The notes under the pieces were generated by a model. It did not search any database, was not told the DNA's origin, and was given only the letters and a program-made list of their open reading frames with translations. From Gonatopus flavifemur (lineage: Eukaryota > Arthropoda > Insecta > Hymenoptera > Dryinidae): a DNA stretch of 64,000 bases. This document shows positions 46,611-58,985 of this stretch, in pieces. The position numbers were made by a program, and so were the translations under genes. The stretch is taken from assembly GCA_018340375.1 (NCBI GenBank), contig JAFFJZ010000009.1, positions 11,610,501 through 11,674,500 of the forward strand. Direction: 5' to 3'. The first letter of the stretch is position 1. Each line of letters starts with the position of its first letter.

Positions 46611-47639
46611 TGTTCATTCGAATCATAATTTCTATTTTTGTCTGTGTTCCTCACCATGTCTGGCTACTTCCGATCATTTCTCATCATTTTACGATACTTT
46701 CGACAATTCTTAGACATTTTTGATCATTTTTGGATATTCTCGGACAAATTTCATTGTTCCCGACATTCTTGATAATTCTCGAACATTCTCCCCCCGATCT
46801 CCTAACGTCCATCACGCTGGAACAACCCAATGAGCAAAATCGAAAGAAACCTATATGGGAATTTGTCGCTCTCCGCGATTCCGAAATGATGAAGGTTGTG
46901 CTGGCGGAACTGTTCCGCTAGCACAATCCCGGTTCAAAGGGATGAGAAAAAAAAAAGGATCGCACAGGAATGTGTCGCTTTTTTGTCGCTCTCGATATAC
47001 GTTGGAAAGAATTGAATTCGTTCATTGGTTGCTGAGATATTTAATATTTTGAGTTTGAGGATTGGAATATTGAATTCCAGCGGAATTCGGTGAAAGAATA
47101 TGATGGTCGAAGGCATATTGACGCAATACAAAATGCAAACAGATGTGCAGGGGATGACGTTGGGACTACAATCCGAAGAAAACGGTTACATAAATGTTAC
47201 ATCGAGATTACGAAACGTAAAATGGAAATCACGTAACACGGTTATCAAATGCCGTCAGGATTTCCAACTGATTCACGTGACGATACGAGGAACAATATGA
47301 CAATTGTGAATGAATTTGAAGGATATATTTAATATGTCACAATCATGCAACATACAGGTAATAGGCTGATTTACAGGATTTTCTGCCACTGATATATATG
47401 TTATGTATAAGAGTCACGCAAAAAAATCGAACATTCTTTGTTCACCTGTCTCTTATGGGAATATGTGAGTTTTTCATGTTTCAAAAGTTCTCTCCGAAGA
47501 TCAGCTCAAGAGAAATTGCTAAACAGTTGCTGAATATTTGGAAAAATTTTGAGAAACTAAAATTAATTTTTTTTTATTTTTGGATTTTTTTCCTTGTTGC
47601 GATGGAATTTAGTGTTTGAAGAATAGTAACTTTGTCATT
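46611..47639. other. Non-coding; no gene recognised
   Basis: A small hairpin lies at about 46895-46927 (TGTGCTGGCGGAACTGTTCC with its inverse CGCTAGCACA); its TGTGCTGGCGGAA phrase also occurs in each unit of the adjacent repeat A, so this may be a diverged outer fragment of that array. Otherwise nothing is recognised. Confidence 0.4.
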
Positions 47640-48460
47640 TCATGACACTAGATCGATTTGGATGCGATTGTGCTGGCGGAGATGCTGCGAATCGCCCTTA
47701 TGTACGTATTTACGGATTGTTTGAAGTCCGGAGGACCAGGAACAGTGGAGCGACAAATTCTATGCAAGGTTTTTCTGGTAGCGCCAAATTGAAATCCACG
47801 AAAAATCGCGAATTTCATGACACTAGAACGATTTGGATGCGATTGTGCTGGCGGAAATTCCGCGGATCGCCCTTATATACATATTTCCGGGTTGTGTGAA
47901 ATTCGGAGGACCAGGAACAGTCGAGCGACAAATTCTATGCAAGGTTTTCTGGTAGCGTCAAATTCAAATCCACGGAAAATCGCGAATTTCATGACACAGA
48001 ATCGATTGGGATACGATTGTGCTGGCGGAAATTCCGCGAATCGCCTTTATATCCGTATTTACGAATTGTGTGCACTCCGGAGGACTAGGAACAGTCAAGC
48101 GACAAATTCTATGCAAGGTTTTCTGGGAGCGACAAATTCAGATCCACGAGAAATCATGAATCCCATGAATCTGAGGCAATTCAAATGCGATTGTGCTGGC
48201 GGAAATTGCAAGGATCACTCTTATATACGTGTTCACAAATTGTGTGGAATCCGGAGGGCAAGAAACAGTCGAGCGACAAATTCTATGCGAGGTTTTCTGG
48301 TAGCGACAAATTCAAATCCCAGGAAAATCGCGGAATTCATGACATTAGATCGATTTAGATGCGATTGTGCTGGCGGAAATTCCGCGAATCGTCTTTATAT
48401 ACGTATTTACGGATTGTGTGCACTCCGGAGAACCAGGAAGAGTCGAGCGACAAATTCTAT
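47640..48460 (+). repeat. Repeat A: five tandem units of about 176 bp
   Basis: Units begin near 47640, 47816, 47992, 48168 and 48338. Each contains GCGATTGTGCTGGCGGA and GAGCGACAAATTCTATGC. One frame stays open across four and a half units (47817-48635), giving a repeated CDCAGGN motif, but with a unit length close to a multiple of three this can arise without coding. It borders repeat B directly at about 48460. Confidence 0.9.
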
Positions 48461-49196
48461 GCGAGTAGTTGTGCATAAAAACAATGGATTTCGACAGAAA
48501 TTACAGTTTTTCACGAGTTTCACCCCCGTGGAACCTTCTGAGTCTGAATTTTTTCACATTTCCTTGCAGTCGGAAGCGTTGGCAAAGAGTGACAGAAGTG
48601 TAATTAATTCACGCGGTGATCTGATTGGAATATAAGGGGTAGTTGTGCATACAAACGATGGATTTCGACAGAAATTACAGTTTTCTCCATGTTTTACCCC
48701 CGTGGAACCTTGTTAGTCTGAATTTTCTTACATTTTCTTACAGTCGGGAGTTTTGGCCAAGAGTGATAGCAGTGTCATTAATTTACGCGGTCATCTGATT
48801 GGAATTTGAGGGGTAGTTGTGCATAAAAACGAAGGATTTCGACGAGAATTACAGTTTTCCTCAAGCTTCACCCCCGTGGAACCTTGTTAGTCTGAATTTT
48901 TTCACATTTTCTTGCAGTTGGGAGTGTTGGCAAAGAGTGATAGCAGTGTAATTAATTCACGTGACGATCTGATTGGTATTTGAGGGTTGGTTGTGCGTGA
49001 AAACGATGGATTTCGACGAGAATTACAGGTTTCCTCAAGCTTCACCCCCGTGGAACCTTGTTAGTCTGAATTTTTTCACATTTTCTTGCAGTTGGAAGTG
49101 TTGGCAAAGAGTGATAGCAGTGTTATCAATTCACGTGGCGATCTGATTGGAATTTGAGGGGTAGTTGTGCACAAATCCAATTGATTTGGACGGAAA

Positions 49197-49707
49197 GACA
49201 TGGGATGTATCATGCACATAAGAATTGTGCACTTATTTATTATGCACATGAAAAAATTGAATTAAATTTGTTCGCACATTAATTTTAGGTGTTCCTAATA
49301 CGTTTGATAAATGTGCACTGATAGTCGTGCACAGTGAATTGTACAGATGAAAAAAAATGAAGAATATAAAATGTAAGATTGTGCACCTCACATTTTGCAC
49401 CTTTGGGAATATTCAATATTGTTTTCCATGCGCAAGTAATTACGCACAAAATTTTTATTCACAAAAACTTGCGCATAAAAAACAATATTGAATATTCCCA
49501 AAGGTGCAAAATGAAAGGTGCACTATCTTACATTTTATATCTCTCATTTTTTTTCATGTGTACAATTCACTGTGCACGACTATCAGTGCACATTTATCAA
49601 ACGTATTAGGAACACCTAAAATTAATATGCGAACAAATTTAATTCAATTTTTTTATGTGCATAATAAATAAGTGCAGAATTCTTATGTGCATGATCCATC
49701 CCATGTC
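49197..49707. mobile_element. 511-bp palindromic MITE
   Basis: The ends are GACATGGGATG and CATCCCATGTC. The arms are about 240 bp and nearly perfect (for example GGGAATATTCAATATTGTTT at 49405 and its inverse at 49480-49500), with a loop of roughly 30 bp. The arms contain many GTGCAC-like motifs. It interrupts repeat B. No target duplication is clear. Confidence 0.85.
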
Positions 49708-49792
49708 GACGGAAATTATACTCTCCCTCAAGTTTCATCCCAGTGGAACTTGCTGCGTCTCAATTTCCCGGAAGATCATGGCACACGGAGAG

Positions 49793-50249
49793 AAATGTTA
49801 CATTATAAATGACTATATTACTAGCAAAGACAGGACAGACTGCCCTTCATGATGACATTCACTCCGGTACTCTCTGAAAAATTATGGAGCTGAAGCTGGC
49901 AGCCATGAAGCTAGCAGCCGATTGTTACAACTCTTTATCCCCAAAGGACTCAAATATGAAAAACGTTATTCGAAACGCCTCTCGATCGACTTCTGGGGTG
50001 GAAAAAGCTTAAGCTTCAACAACGTCCAATTGAAAGTTACAACACTCGGCTGTTAGCTTTATGGTTGCCAATTTCAGCTTCATTGAAAAATTACTATATT
50101 TGGTAGTAGATATACAAGGATTCTTCTGTATTATACTATCAAATATAGTAATTTTCAGAAAGTACCGGAGTAAATGTCATCATAAAGGAAAGTCTGTCCT
50201 GTCTTCGCGAGCAATATAGTAATTCATGATGTAACATTTCTCTCCGTGT
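49793..50249. mobile_element. 457-bp palindromic MITE with a small nested hairpin
   Basis: The ends are ACACGGAGAGAAATGTTACA and its inverse. The arms cover over 150 bp each (GCAAAGACAGGACAGACTG against CAGTCTGTCC-type sequence; GAAGCTGGCAGCC against GGTTGCCAATTTCAGCTTC). The right arm contains an extra hairpin at about 50086-50155 with AAAATTACTATATTTG ends, absent from the left arm, which looks like a second small insertion. Confidence 0.8.
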
Positions 50250-50573
50250 ATGAGGGGACAGTGATAGCACTGGCATTATTCCACGCGCTGATTAGATCCG
50301 AATTCAATCGGTAATTATGCATCAAACGATGAATTCCGACGAAAATCACACCTGTTTTTGCGAGTTACATACCTGTGAAACTCTTCTAGTCTTCCTGGTT
50401 TGACATTTTCCGCAAGTCTGGAGTCCCGGCAAGTTGTGACAGACCTGTCACCAATCCAGCCACGGTTTTGTTAGAATTCAAACTGTAGACATTCATAATA
50501 ACTTGAAACCGAAGCTGGCGGCGGCTTGATTGAACTTCTGCTAACATTGTTTCACCCACTCATTACACTGACA

Positions 50574-50768
50574 AAAAATGTAGGGGAGCCAACTGTTTAT
50601 GAGTTCGGATCCGGCGAATCTCTCCGCGCGGTTGACTTGATCGAATATCAATTAGAGTAACTGCTCATTCGGTCATTTCAATCGATATTCGGTTGAGTGA
50701 ACCGTGTGGTGAGGTTCGCCGTATCCAAACTTATTTGCAGTTGGCTGTACTACGTTTCTTCCAGTGTA
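50574..50768. mobile_element. 195-bp palindromic MITE, first of a related pair
   Basis: The ends TACACTG and CAGTGTA enclose AGCCAACTG and CAGTTGGCT arms and a GGATCCGGCGAATCTC segment mirrored by GGTTCGCCGTATCC. It shares its core with the element at 50831-51038. Confidence 0.7.
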
Positions 50769-50830
50769 TAGTAGAGCAATGGCTCCACCCTAAAGCGCAC
50801 TAACATTTCCTGACACTAATAATATTTACA

Positions 50831-51038
50831 CGCAGTGTAAAAAAAAGTAGCGGAACCAACCTTTCGGTGAGTTTGAATACGGCGAATCTCGCCGTGCAAT
50901 TGACTCAACTGCATATTGATCGAAATGACCGAATAAGCATTCATTTCAATCGATATTCAGTTGAGTCAACTTCATCGCGAGATTCGCCGTATCCAAACTC
51001 GCCGCGAGGTTGGACCCACAACTTTTTGTCACGGTGCG
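50831..51038. mobile_element. 208-bp palindromic MITE, second of the pair
   Basis: CGCAGTGTAAAAAAAAGTAG at the left and the inverse-like CAACTTTTTGTCACGGTGCG at the right. The arms share GGCGAATCTCGCCG with GCGAGATTCGCCG, and the core ATTTCAATCGATATTC is shared with the preceding element. Confidence 0.7.
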
Positions 51039-51189
51039 TTGTTTTGTTCATAGTCGCATCAATCCGTCGCTAGCTCCTTCTCGCAAATTTCGGCTCCACA
51101 AAGAATATCTTTTATTCGGCTCAACAATGTTTTGCTACACCTCCTCCATAATCCAATGAAATACATTTGGTTGGACATCAAGTAGCTTT

Positions 51190-54100
51190 TCACTTCCCTT
51201 TTATCAATCCAGGGCAATGATCAAAGATATTAGAACATTCCGCGTGATACCCTGCAGCCGCAGCCGTCTCGATTAGTTTCACCTTTGATTTCTTGCGTTT
51301 TATAATCTTCTTTTCTGAAGCTGGGTCGTACGTGAAAGCAGTTCCTCTCGGCTTGTCTAAGTTTTTATTCTCCACAAGTTCGTTCATGATCCACTTCCTT
51401 GCTTGTTTCATATCAGAATGGTCGAATTGGAATTTATTACCAGTAAGTATGATGTAGCTCCAAACTAAGAGATGAATCCCACAATCCAGAGTCCCTCCTT
51501 GATGAGGCACGTCTTTTGGAGTCCATAATGTCCACCGTTCTCAGTTCATCTCAATATCCATGTCAATCATCACTTCTTCCATGTGATCATGAATTTGATT
51601 CATAAATTCCCCCGGTGGTTTACCATGTAGGGAATCAATATAGACAAATAACTGTTTTGAAAAATCTATCAACATCAATGTCCAATGCCGTTGATGCCAA
51701 ACTGGTATTAGCCAAAACTTGTACTCCCAGGCCTTCACTTTTCTCGCCCATCTAGTGAAACCGACAGCTCTTCTCCGTTTATTCGTTAACCACACTGCGA
51801 ATTTTGTATCAAAACAAATGATCAATTCCACATTATTTTTGTAATGTATGATTGATAAAAACGCGTCAATTACATTATCCTCAACTTCCTGGTTTTCAAT
51901 GTATATTTATCGATAATGAAATCGAAAATTTGAAAGGATTCCTTTTCATCATATTCCGGATAATGTTTTATATTATCCCATGGTTTTCGTATAAATACCT
52001 CTCTCGAATTTTCCGTAATATTGGAGTCCGTTGCCAGCTCATAGTCCAGAATATCATCATGATTGTTTTTGGTCGTAACGGAAATTTCCACCGAATCCAT
52101 ATTCGCAGCGGTGTCAACACTTCCCTCTACGTCGTGTTGAATATCATAGGACTGCTTCAAATCATGGTTCCCGCCTTGTGTGGGAAGACTGAAGTTTCCT
52201 TCATATTTTCGAATTGAAACTTTTTCCAATTCAGTCGTCGATTTTATTGATAAATTTTTTTTTGTACTATACGTCGGTATATTATCTTTATACTTCGGAA
52301 TTCTGAAGTATCTTTTGGTAGATTCGTATTTTTTCTTCTCACTATCTACCCAGACTTCTTCAGATAATTCTGGGGTATATCGTTTTTTCACAATACTTCT
52401 CCTTTGCCGTTCTGTGGATAAATCTGTTTGACATCTTAATAATCTACCTTCCAGAATCGATTCTGAGGTATCGATGAAATTCAGTAAAGGCATATGTTTT
52501 CTGCCTTGAAGAACGTCTTTCTTCAATATTTTGAACAGATTTTCCACCGGTGCATTGCTATCTCATACCATATTGAACTGATTCATTATAGTTCCTGACC
52601 ATAAAGGGAAGTATGGTAGAATATATTCATGTAAATTGTTCAAAAACGCTTGGCAATAATACTTATTTTCTTTCTTAGTTAATTGCAAATTGCTCCGTTT
52701 CTGATTGATATTGTTTTTCATTGGTAACATCAATTTCTTTGAAGCAGACAATTTCTGAAGATATAAATGATCGTTATTCTGTCTACGCTGGTTTTTAAGT
52801 AGCATCTTTCGTTGTGTCGGTTTGATAATTTGACGTCTATTTCCACTACTACTAAATTTGTTTCTTTTCAAAATCACTTTCTTTCTCGGGATTTTCCCAA
52901 CCTGTCGTTTTTTGGATTTGTTAGGAGGAATGAATATATTTCGCGTCTTTTTTATTTGGGTTCTGGTAAGAAGTCTTCTATTTTTGTTATGAGAAATGCT
53001 TTTATTTCCACCCCGTAGTTTACTGTAACCAAGGATGACCTTACTTTTATTAGATGATGTGATGTCCTCTAAGATAGAAATGTAAATCCCATTGAAGTAT
53101 TGAAAGAAAGGTGATGCATGCCTCAATGTTGGGTTTTGATCAGTTGTGTAGTCTGTTGAATGACTTCCTTCATCAGAAAAATTATCAGTTTTTACTTCTT
53201 TATCCTCATCATCATCTGATTCCTCACATGAAATGACAGCGGTGTTCCTCAAATTCTTCAAACTGTTATCAAAATCGGAAGTTTCAGTTTTTAATCCAAA
53301 CACTTTTATTACATCTGACATAATGACTCCAGCTGAATTCATGGTCTCAGAGTGCAATAGTTTGGAAACAGCAGCGCCGGCTAGGAACCGTATTGATTCA
53401 TCTGGAGATAGCAATTTGATTTTCCTCAATACTGTTCGTAATAAATGTGTAGAACAAATATGAATAATGGTCAGTTTCTTGAATGATACTTCAGAATCTT
53501 CATTTGCTAAAAATTCGTAAGTGAGATCTAGATATTTGGCTAAACTCATATTATTGAAACCCAATAAAGAAGCTTGTATCAGGGCCAAACTGAAATCAAC
53601 TTCAATCTTTTTTATGATCACTCGATCCGTTCAACTTTTGATGGTGTGATTGAATTTCATTAGGAACGACGTGATGGAAGGCACATCATGGATTTCAGAG
53701 ATGAATTCGGCGATAGGTAGAGGCCCATATTTGTGACTCCCTGGCAGTATCAACGCGTAATAAAAAATTAGTTTATCCCTTTTGCTCTTCGGAGTGTATA
53801 ATAGATTTCCTTCTGATTTAGGAGTGATCGGGCGGAATATAACAGAACCAGTGCTATCAAAATGACAAAAAATTGGATCTCGTTTCAAAGTCAACAAATA
53901 CCTTATTATCCGTTCGGTGAACAATGTTATTTTCAGCGGTTTCATGGAGATCTCTTGAATGTACCCTGGAAATTTCTCTCCGGACCAAGAATTTTCATAT
54001 TCACGCGATAATTGAACCAAAGCGATCACCGGATTTTTATCTAAAGTGAATCTCATCCCATTCCCTTCACTACTAATTTTTCGCATAATCATCTCATTGG

Positions 54101-55758
54101 GAGCATGGTTCAAATTTCCATATTTCAAGGCATCTGGATATATTTCGGCTACTTGTGTCAAATTTTTTTCAACATATGGTGTCGGTGCCGGATTTCTTTA
54201 CGTCTGTCACCTTGAATAAATCTTCGATGCGTCTCCTTTTTCGCGTGTTTCAATTCGTTCTGAATGAATATTAGCACCGATATGTACGAATGCGGTTGAG
54301 ATATTGGAGAAACGCTAATGAATTTGAAAACAGTACATGAAGAATTTTTGCACTTCGCCCAAATATGCAAATACCAGGAACGTTTTTTAGAATTGTCATA
54401 ACATCTGTGCCATGAGTAAGATAAAACACAAAGGGGATAATCCTTTTCGAAATGGGTATTGAATGTATCTTGCCATCCTTTATTGAGTCGGATAATATTT
54501 GTTCCTCCCTTTCCAGACCAATATTTTCCCAGAATTCTATTGGAATTATCAATTTTCCATCCAAAGCATAACCATCAATATTATATTGTAATTCTTCAGG
54601 GGAAAATTGTTTATCTTTTTTCTTAGACCATCTGTAAATATCTCTGTCCGTAAGATTATCATCCACATTGTCAATTGAATTGAGAATATCGCTACATTTT
54701 CCACAAATTGAATCTTGCAGGGTAGAAGCATTATTTTTCGCTGTTGATTGAATCGGACACTGGAGAACAGGTGTGGATGCAGTCGGAGGAACAAATACAC
54801 TGATGGATTCTTGACTTCCATTTTTGATGCTGCTCTCAATGGGAATATCATTCATTTGAGACTGGCATTTTTCAAAGTCTTTTTCCCCATCAGGTGCAGG
54901 TAATACACAATCACCATTCGTGTTTTCAATAACTACAAATTCTTGAATTGTATTTTCTTTTCCATCCGGCTCATTAGGAGAAAGTTTTGAGCTGACAAAT
55001 ATATGAGGGTCGTTTGTCGTGTCTATCGCATTGACTCCACTAGAAGGGTTCAATAAAACGTTGAATTCGGGAGAATTAGGCATGATGAATCCGTTATTTC
55101 CTCCGTTATCCTCAGCTACTATATCCTGATTGCTCGGATACTCTAATGGAATATTCGATCCAGAACAACGGGTTATGAATTCATGGACTTCACTATTATT
55201 CTCAGGTGTAATATCTGCATCTTTACCAATTGAAAGTGATTGAAAATTGTGTTCGATATCTTGCAGCATTTCAGGCCGCTGAATTGAATAATACTCATAA
55301 TCAAAGATATATTTATTATCAGGAATTGTGGACGAACTATTGAACACATCATACTGATTTATGATATCTACAGTTTGACTTTGACTTGAGTCTCCTGATG
55401 AGAACTTCAGTTCACAAATTCTCAACGTTGGCTGTTTTTCTTCACGGTACGCAAGAGTATTTTGATCTGAAATCCTTGAGGTTGATAAGGTTTCACCAAA
55501 GGAATTTTCCGAATATATGTCCATAAGTATAGTTTGAATAGCACCATAATTCCGGGAAAACCTCGCATATAACTTGAGAATGGACCTCAATATCACTTTT
55601 TCACAGCACTTGGATAAAATATCTTCACATAATTGTTTCCATACCCCTCCCTTCTGACTACATGGTTCCTTACATGAACGTTTCAATGTAATTTCCGGAT
55701 GAGTATTAGGAAATAATACGCGAATCGCTTGCGCTATGTTATCATCAGTGATGAGCAT
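51190..55758 (-). pseudogene. Mutator-like (MULE) transposase with C-terminal Ulp1-type protease, decayed
   Basis: One long minus-strand gene is broken into consecutive open pieces: 54271-55758, 54158-54370, 53631-54161, 52563-53621, 51870-52547, 51541-51831 and 51190-51510. The transposase core is recognisable: FCHFDSTGSVI (first Asp), KLIFYYALILPGS, PIAEFISEIHDVPSITSFL, VDFSLALIQASLLGFNN (second Asp) and SNAPVENLFKILKKD. The C-terminal part reads like an Ulp1/adenain cysteine protease with all active-site positions visible: WHQRHWTLMLIDF (His), VYIDSLHG (Asp), and VPHQGGTLDCGIHLL (Gln and Cys). Damage includes single-base indels in A-runs (near 54165 and 51905) and in-frame TGA codons near 53631, 52563 and 51541. 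It lies between inverted repeat-B arrays. The MULE assignment is by motif memory, with NOF-like elements as the nearest parallel. Confidence 0.7.
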
Positions 55759-56554
55759 TTTGTTTCACTAAATGCGTTGATCTAAGAAACGCACACACTA
55801 TCACCTCGAATTCAAATGATATTTCATGAACATGAACAGAGAATGGAATTGGAAGATACAGTTAGCTTAATTTTGTACGCTTGCAGATTCGAGAATTGCA
55901 ACCAAAATCAATTCAGAATAACACTCATGAATATACCGCGGACGAATGGGCCTTTGAATGGACAAAAATGAAGAGAAAACAACTGAGTATCAAACATTCG
56001 AGAAAGAGAAGGATAACGAAAACCTGTGCGAAGATGCAACGGATTGAATGTTGCTAACTTTATGAACATACACGAAGAGAAAAATGGTGGACTAATCCCT
56101 GCTGCCATCTGCAGGGAATCACTCGAACCAGTAGCCATGGAGCGATTGCGAGCGACGCATAGGATTTCTGCATGCGTTGGTTAGAATGGACTGCGTGGAG
56201 ATGGCGTTGTCACGGATTTCGGCGTTAGAAGATAACCTTCAGCTCGCATGCTTTTATTTCATCGGAACCTCGCGAGGGATGAATCCGTCATTTTTCTCTC
56301 CGTGTATACACCGAAACATAAATATGAGCAGCAGAAGCGAAGAATCATAGGAAAACGAATTGACAAATGATGAGTGTCAATGAATATTCTGGTGGTTATT
56401 GGGAAAATATTTTGTGTTGGAATGCAACATGAATTGAGAGTGGACCATTTGAACATGTACGGGTTAGGAGGATACACAAAATAAAAATGAATATTGATTA
56501 GTTCCATGCCAATGGGAAATCCGGAAGGCCCCCATTTCCTTCGAAATCAATAGG
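55759..56554. other. Non-coding 5' flank of the MULE-like gene
   Basis: Sequence between the transposase start and the inverted repeat-B array. A TTTTTCTCTCCGTGTATAC phrase near 56291 matches the end of the MITE at 49793-50249. No other feature is supported. Confidence 0.45.
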
Positions 56555-56983
56555 TTTTATCAACGAACGCCCCTTGAATTCCAATCAGATTGCCACGTAA
56601 ATTAATTACACTGCTATCACTATTTGCCAACACTCCCGGCTGCAAGAAAATGTCAAAAAATTCAGACTTAGAAGGTTCCACGGGGGTAAAACTTGAGGAA
56701 AACTTCAATTTCTGTCGAAATCCATCGTTTTCATGCACAACTACCCCTCGAATTCTAATTAGATCACCGCGTAAATTAATTATACTATTATCACTCTTCG
56801 CGAACACTCCCTGCTGCAAGAAAATGTCGAAAAATTCAGACTTAGAAGGTTCCACGGGGGTAAAACTTGGAGAAAACTGTAATTCTCGTCGAAATCCATC
56901 GTTTTTATGCACAACTACCCCTCAAATTCCAATCAGATCACCGCGCAAATTGATTACACTGCTATCACTCTTTGCCAACACTC
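56555..56983 (-). repeat. Repeat B array, inverted copy (inner part)
   Basis: About 2.5 units in the opposite orientation to 48461-50470 (AAGGTTCCACGGGGGTAAAA, GTCGAAATCCATCGTTTT). It ends with CCAACACTC, duplicated at 61725-61733 on the other side of the foldback element. Confidence 0.9.
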
Positions 56984-57889
56984 AGGTACATGAACCTGGA
57001 ACCGCCACAAGCGATTTCGGGATAAGTGACTATTGGAGAATTTGGAGCTAATTTAGAGCTAATTTAGTACTGGACGTAAAAATTTACAGCTCCTCTGGGA
57101 ACGCTAGAAACTGTGGCGGTTTCAACTTCATGGGAAGCTGGAACCGCCACAACATAAAGGGGGGGTTTTTCGGGGATGAGCTTCAATAGGAATTGGAAGC
57201 TAATTCAGAGCTCTCGAGAAAAATTACCCCTGGAGGTGGGGGAGGACAAATTTGAGAAAAAAATTTTTTTTCCCTGAAATGTTTATGAGATTAATTGCAG
57301 GACTTTTCTAGGCCTCCAGAGGAGAAAACCAAGCCGGAAAAATCGAACCCAGAAACCTATGGGGAACATAAAGAAGATGTGCTGAATACTGGGTCGCTGG
57401 CTGAGCTGGAACCGCCACAACATAAAGGGGGGGTTTTTTGGGAAGAAGCTTCAATAGGAATTCAGAGCTAATTTGGAGCTCTTAAGATCATCCATGAAAA
57501 TTTCCAAAAAAATTAACGTAGAGGGTGGGGGCAGTGATGCCAGTATTCCCTAGAAAAATCTTCAGATTTTTCGTCATTGGTCACTTCTTTCCAAATTGAG
57601 CATATGATTGGCCGGTTTGACAAGAAATGACCGATCATCAGAGGCTGAAGATTTTTCTAGGGAATACTGGCAACGCTGGGGGGGGGGGAGAAAAAATTTG
57701 GAAAAAAATGCTTTTTTTCCCGAAATGTTCGTGAGATGAATTGCAGGACTTTTCTAGACCGTCAGAGGAGGGAACCAAGACGGAAGAATCGAACCCACAT
57801 ACCTATGGGAGAAATGAAGAAAATTCGCTGATTTGATTTGTTGGGATCAAGTACTTTGTTGAGTTGGAACCGCCACAACATAGAGAGTG

Positions 57890-58985
57890 GGAGATATGCT
57901 GACCTGGAACCGCCACGGGGGAAAATGAAAGTTTTCCGGGGAAAACGATATGTGGGAATTTTGAGCTGTTTTGGAGCTCTAGGAATTCCTCATGAACATG
58001 CTTGGTAAATGAGCCCGAATGTGATAAAATTGGAAAAACGTGAGAAAAATGGGAAATTCGATCGATTGATTTGTGGATTAGACGAAATTCATAATTCTAT
58101 GGAGTGAGCAGTGGAATCCGAACTCCACAGTCTTCATCCAAGTTGCTGCAGTGAAAGAAATTTGGTCCTCAGGAAAAGATATGCTGACCTGGAACCGGCA
58201 CGAGGGGAAATCAGAGTTTTTTTGAGGAAATTATATGTGGGAATTTAGAGGTATTTTAGAGCTCTGAGAATTCCACATGAACATGCTTGATAAATTAATC
58301 CGAATATGATAACATTGGGAAAACGTGAAAAAAATGGAAAATGCGGTCGATTGATTTGTGGATTCGACGAAATTCTTAATTCTATGGAGTAAGCAGTGGA
58401 ATTCAAACTCCACAGTCTTCATCCCAGTTGCTGCAGCCGGTGGAAAAAATTTGGTCCACAGGAAATGATATGCTGACCTGGAACCGCCACGAGGGAAAAT
58501 CGGAATTTTTCGGGGAAATTGATATGTGGGACTTTAGAGCTATTTTAGAGCTCTCAGAATTCCACATGAACATGCTGAATGACTTCGAACCAATCGCTTT
58601 CACAATTTCTTTTAGAGCGTTCTATCAGGAATCTATCAAAAATTGTGCATTGTTTCAATTTTCATTCCGCCGCAACGAATTCCGGTCCATGAGAGGCCAG
58701 CCTTACACATACACATGTCTGATGAATCAGCCCAAGGATGATGAACTTGGAAAAACGTGAAAAGAATAGGGAATTCGATCGATTTATTACTGAATTAGAG
58801 AGAATTTATAATTCCACGCAGTGGGCAGTGGTATTCGAACTCCTCAGTCTATATCGAACCTGCTACGCCCGCGAAACGGAATATCACATCCACACGATGA
58901 TGCGCTCGCCTGGAATCGCCACAAAGGAAACTCACTGTTCCCAGGTCAAAATGATATATGACAATTGAAAGCTATTCCAGAGCTC
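57890..58985 (+). repeat. About 300-bp tandem units, left inner arm of the foldback
   Basis: Units repeat GCTGACCTGGAACCGCCAC, TTAGAGCTATTTTAGAGCTC, TGAACATGCTTGATAAAT and ACTCCACAGTCTTCATCC. The last unit, toward the loop, is the most diverged. Confidence 0.85.

Larger units (their letters stand above)
48461..50470 (+). repeat. Repeat B array (175-bp units), left copy, interrupted by two MITEs
   Basis: Clear units begin near 48464, 48638, 48814 and 48989; each has TTTCACCCCCGTGGAACCTT, GGCAAAGAGTGATAG and GTGATCTGATTGGAAT. Diverged units continue at 49708-49792 and 50250-50470. The two gaps are the palindromes 49197-49707 and 49793-50249. The same repeat occurs in the opposite orientation at 56555-56983 and 61725-62131, on the other side of the transposase genes. 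Confidence 0.88.

Noticed and set aside
56547..57051. ORFs across the inverted repeat-B array
   Set aside because: They are open only because the units have near multiple-of-three length; both strands are open, which argues against coding.
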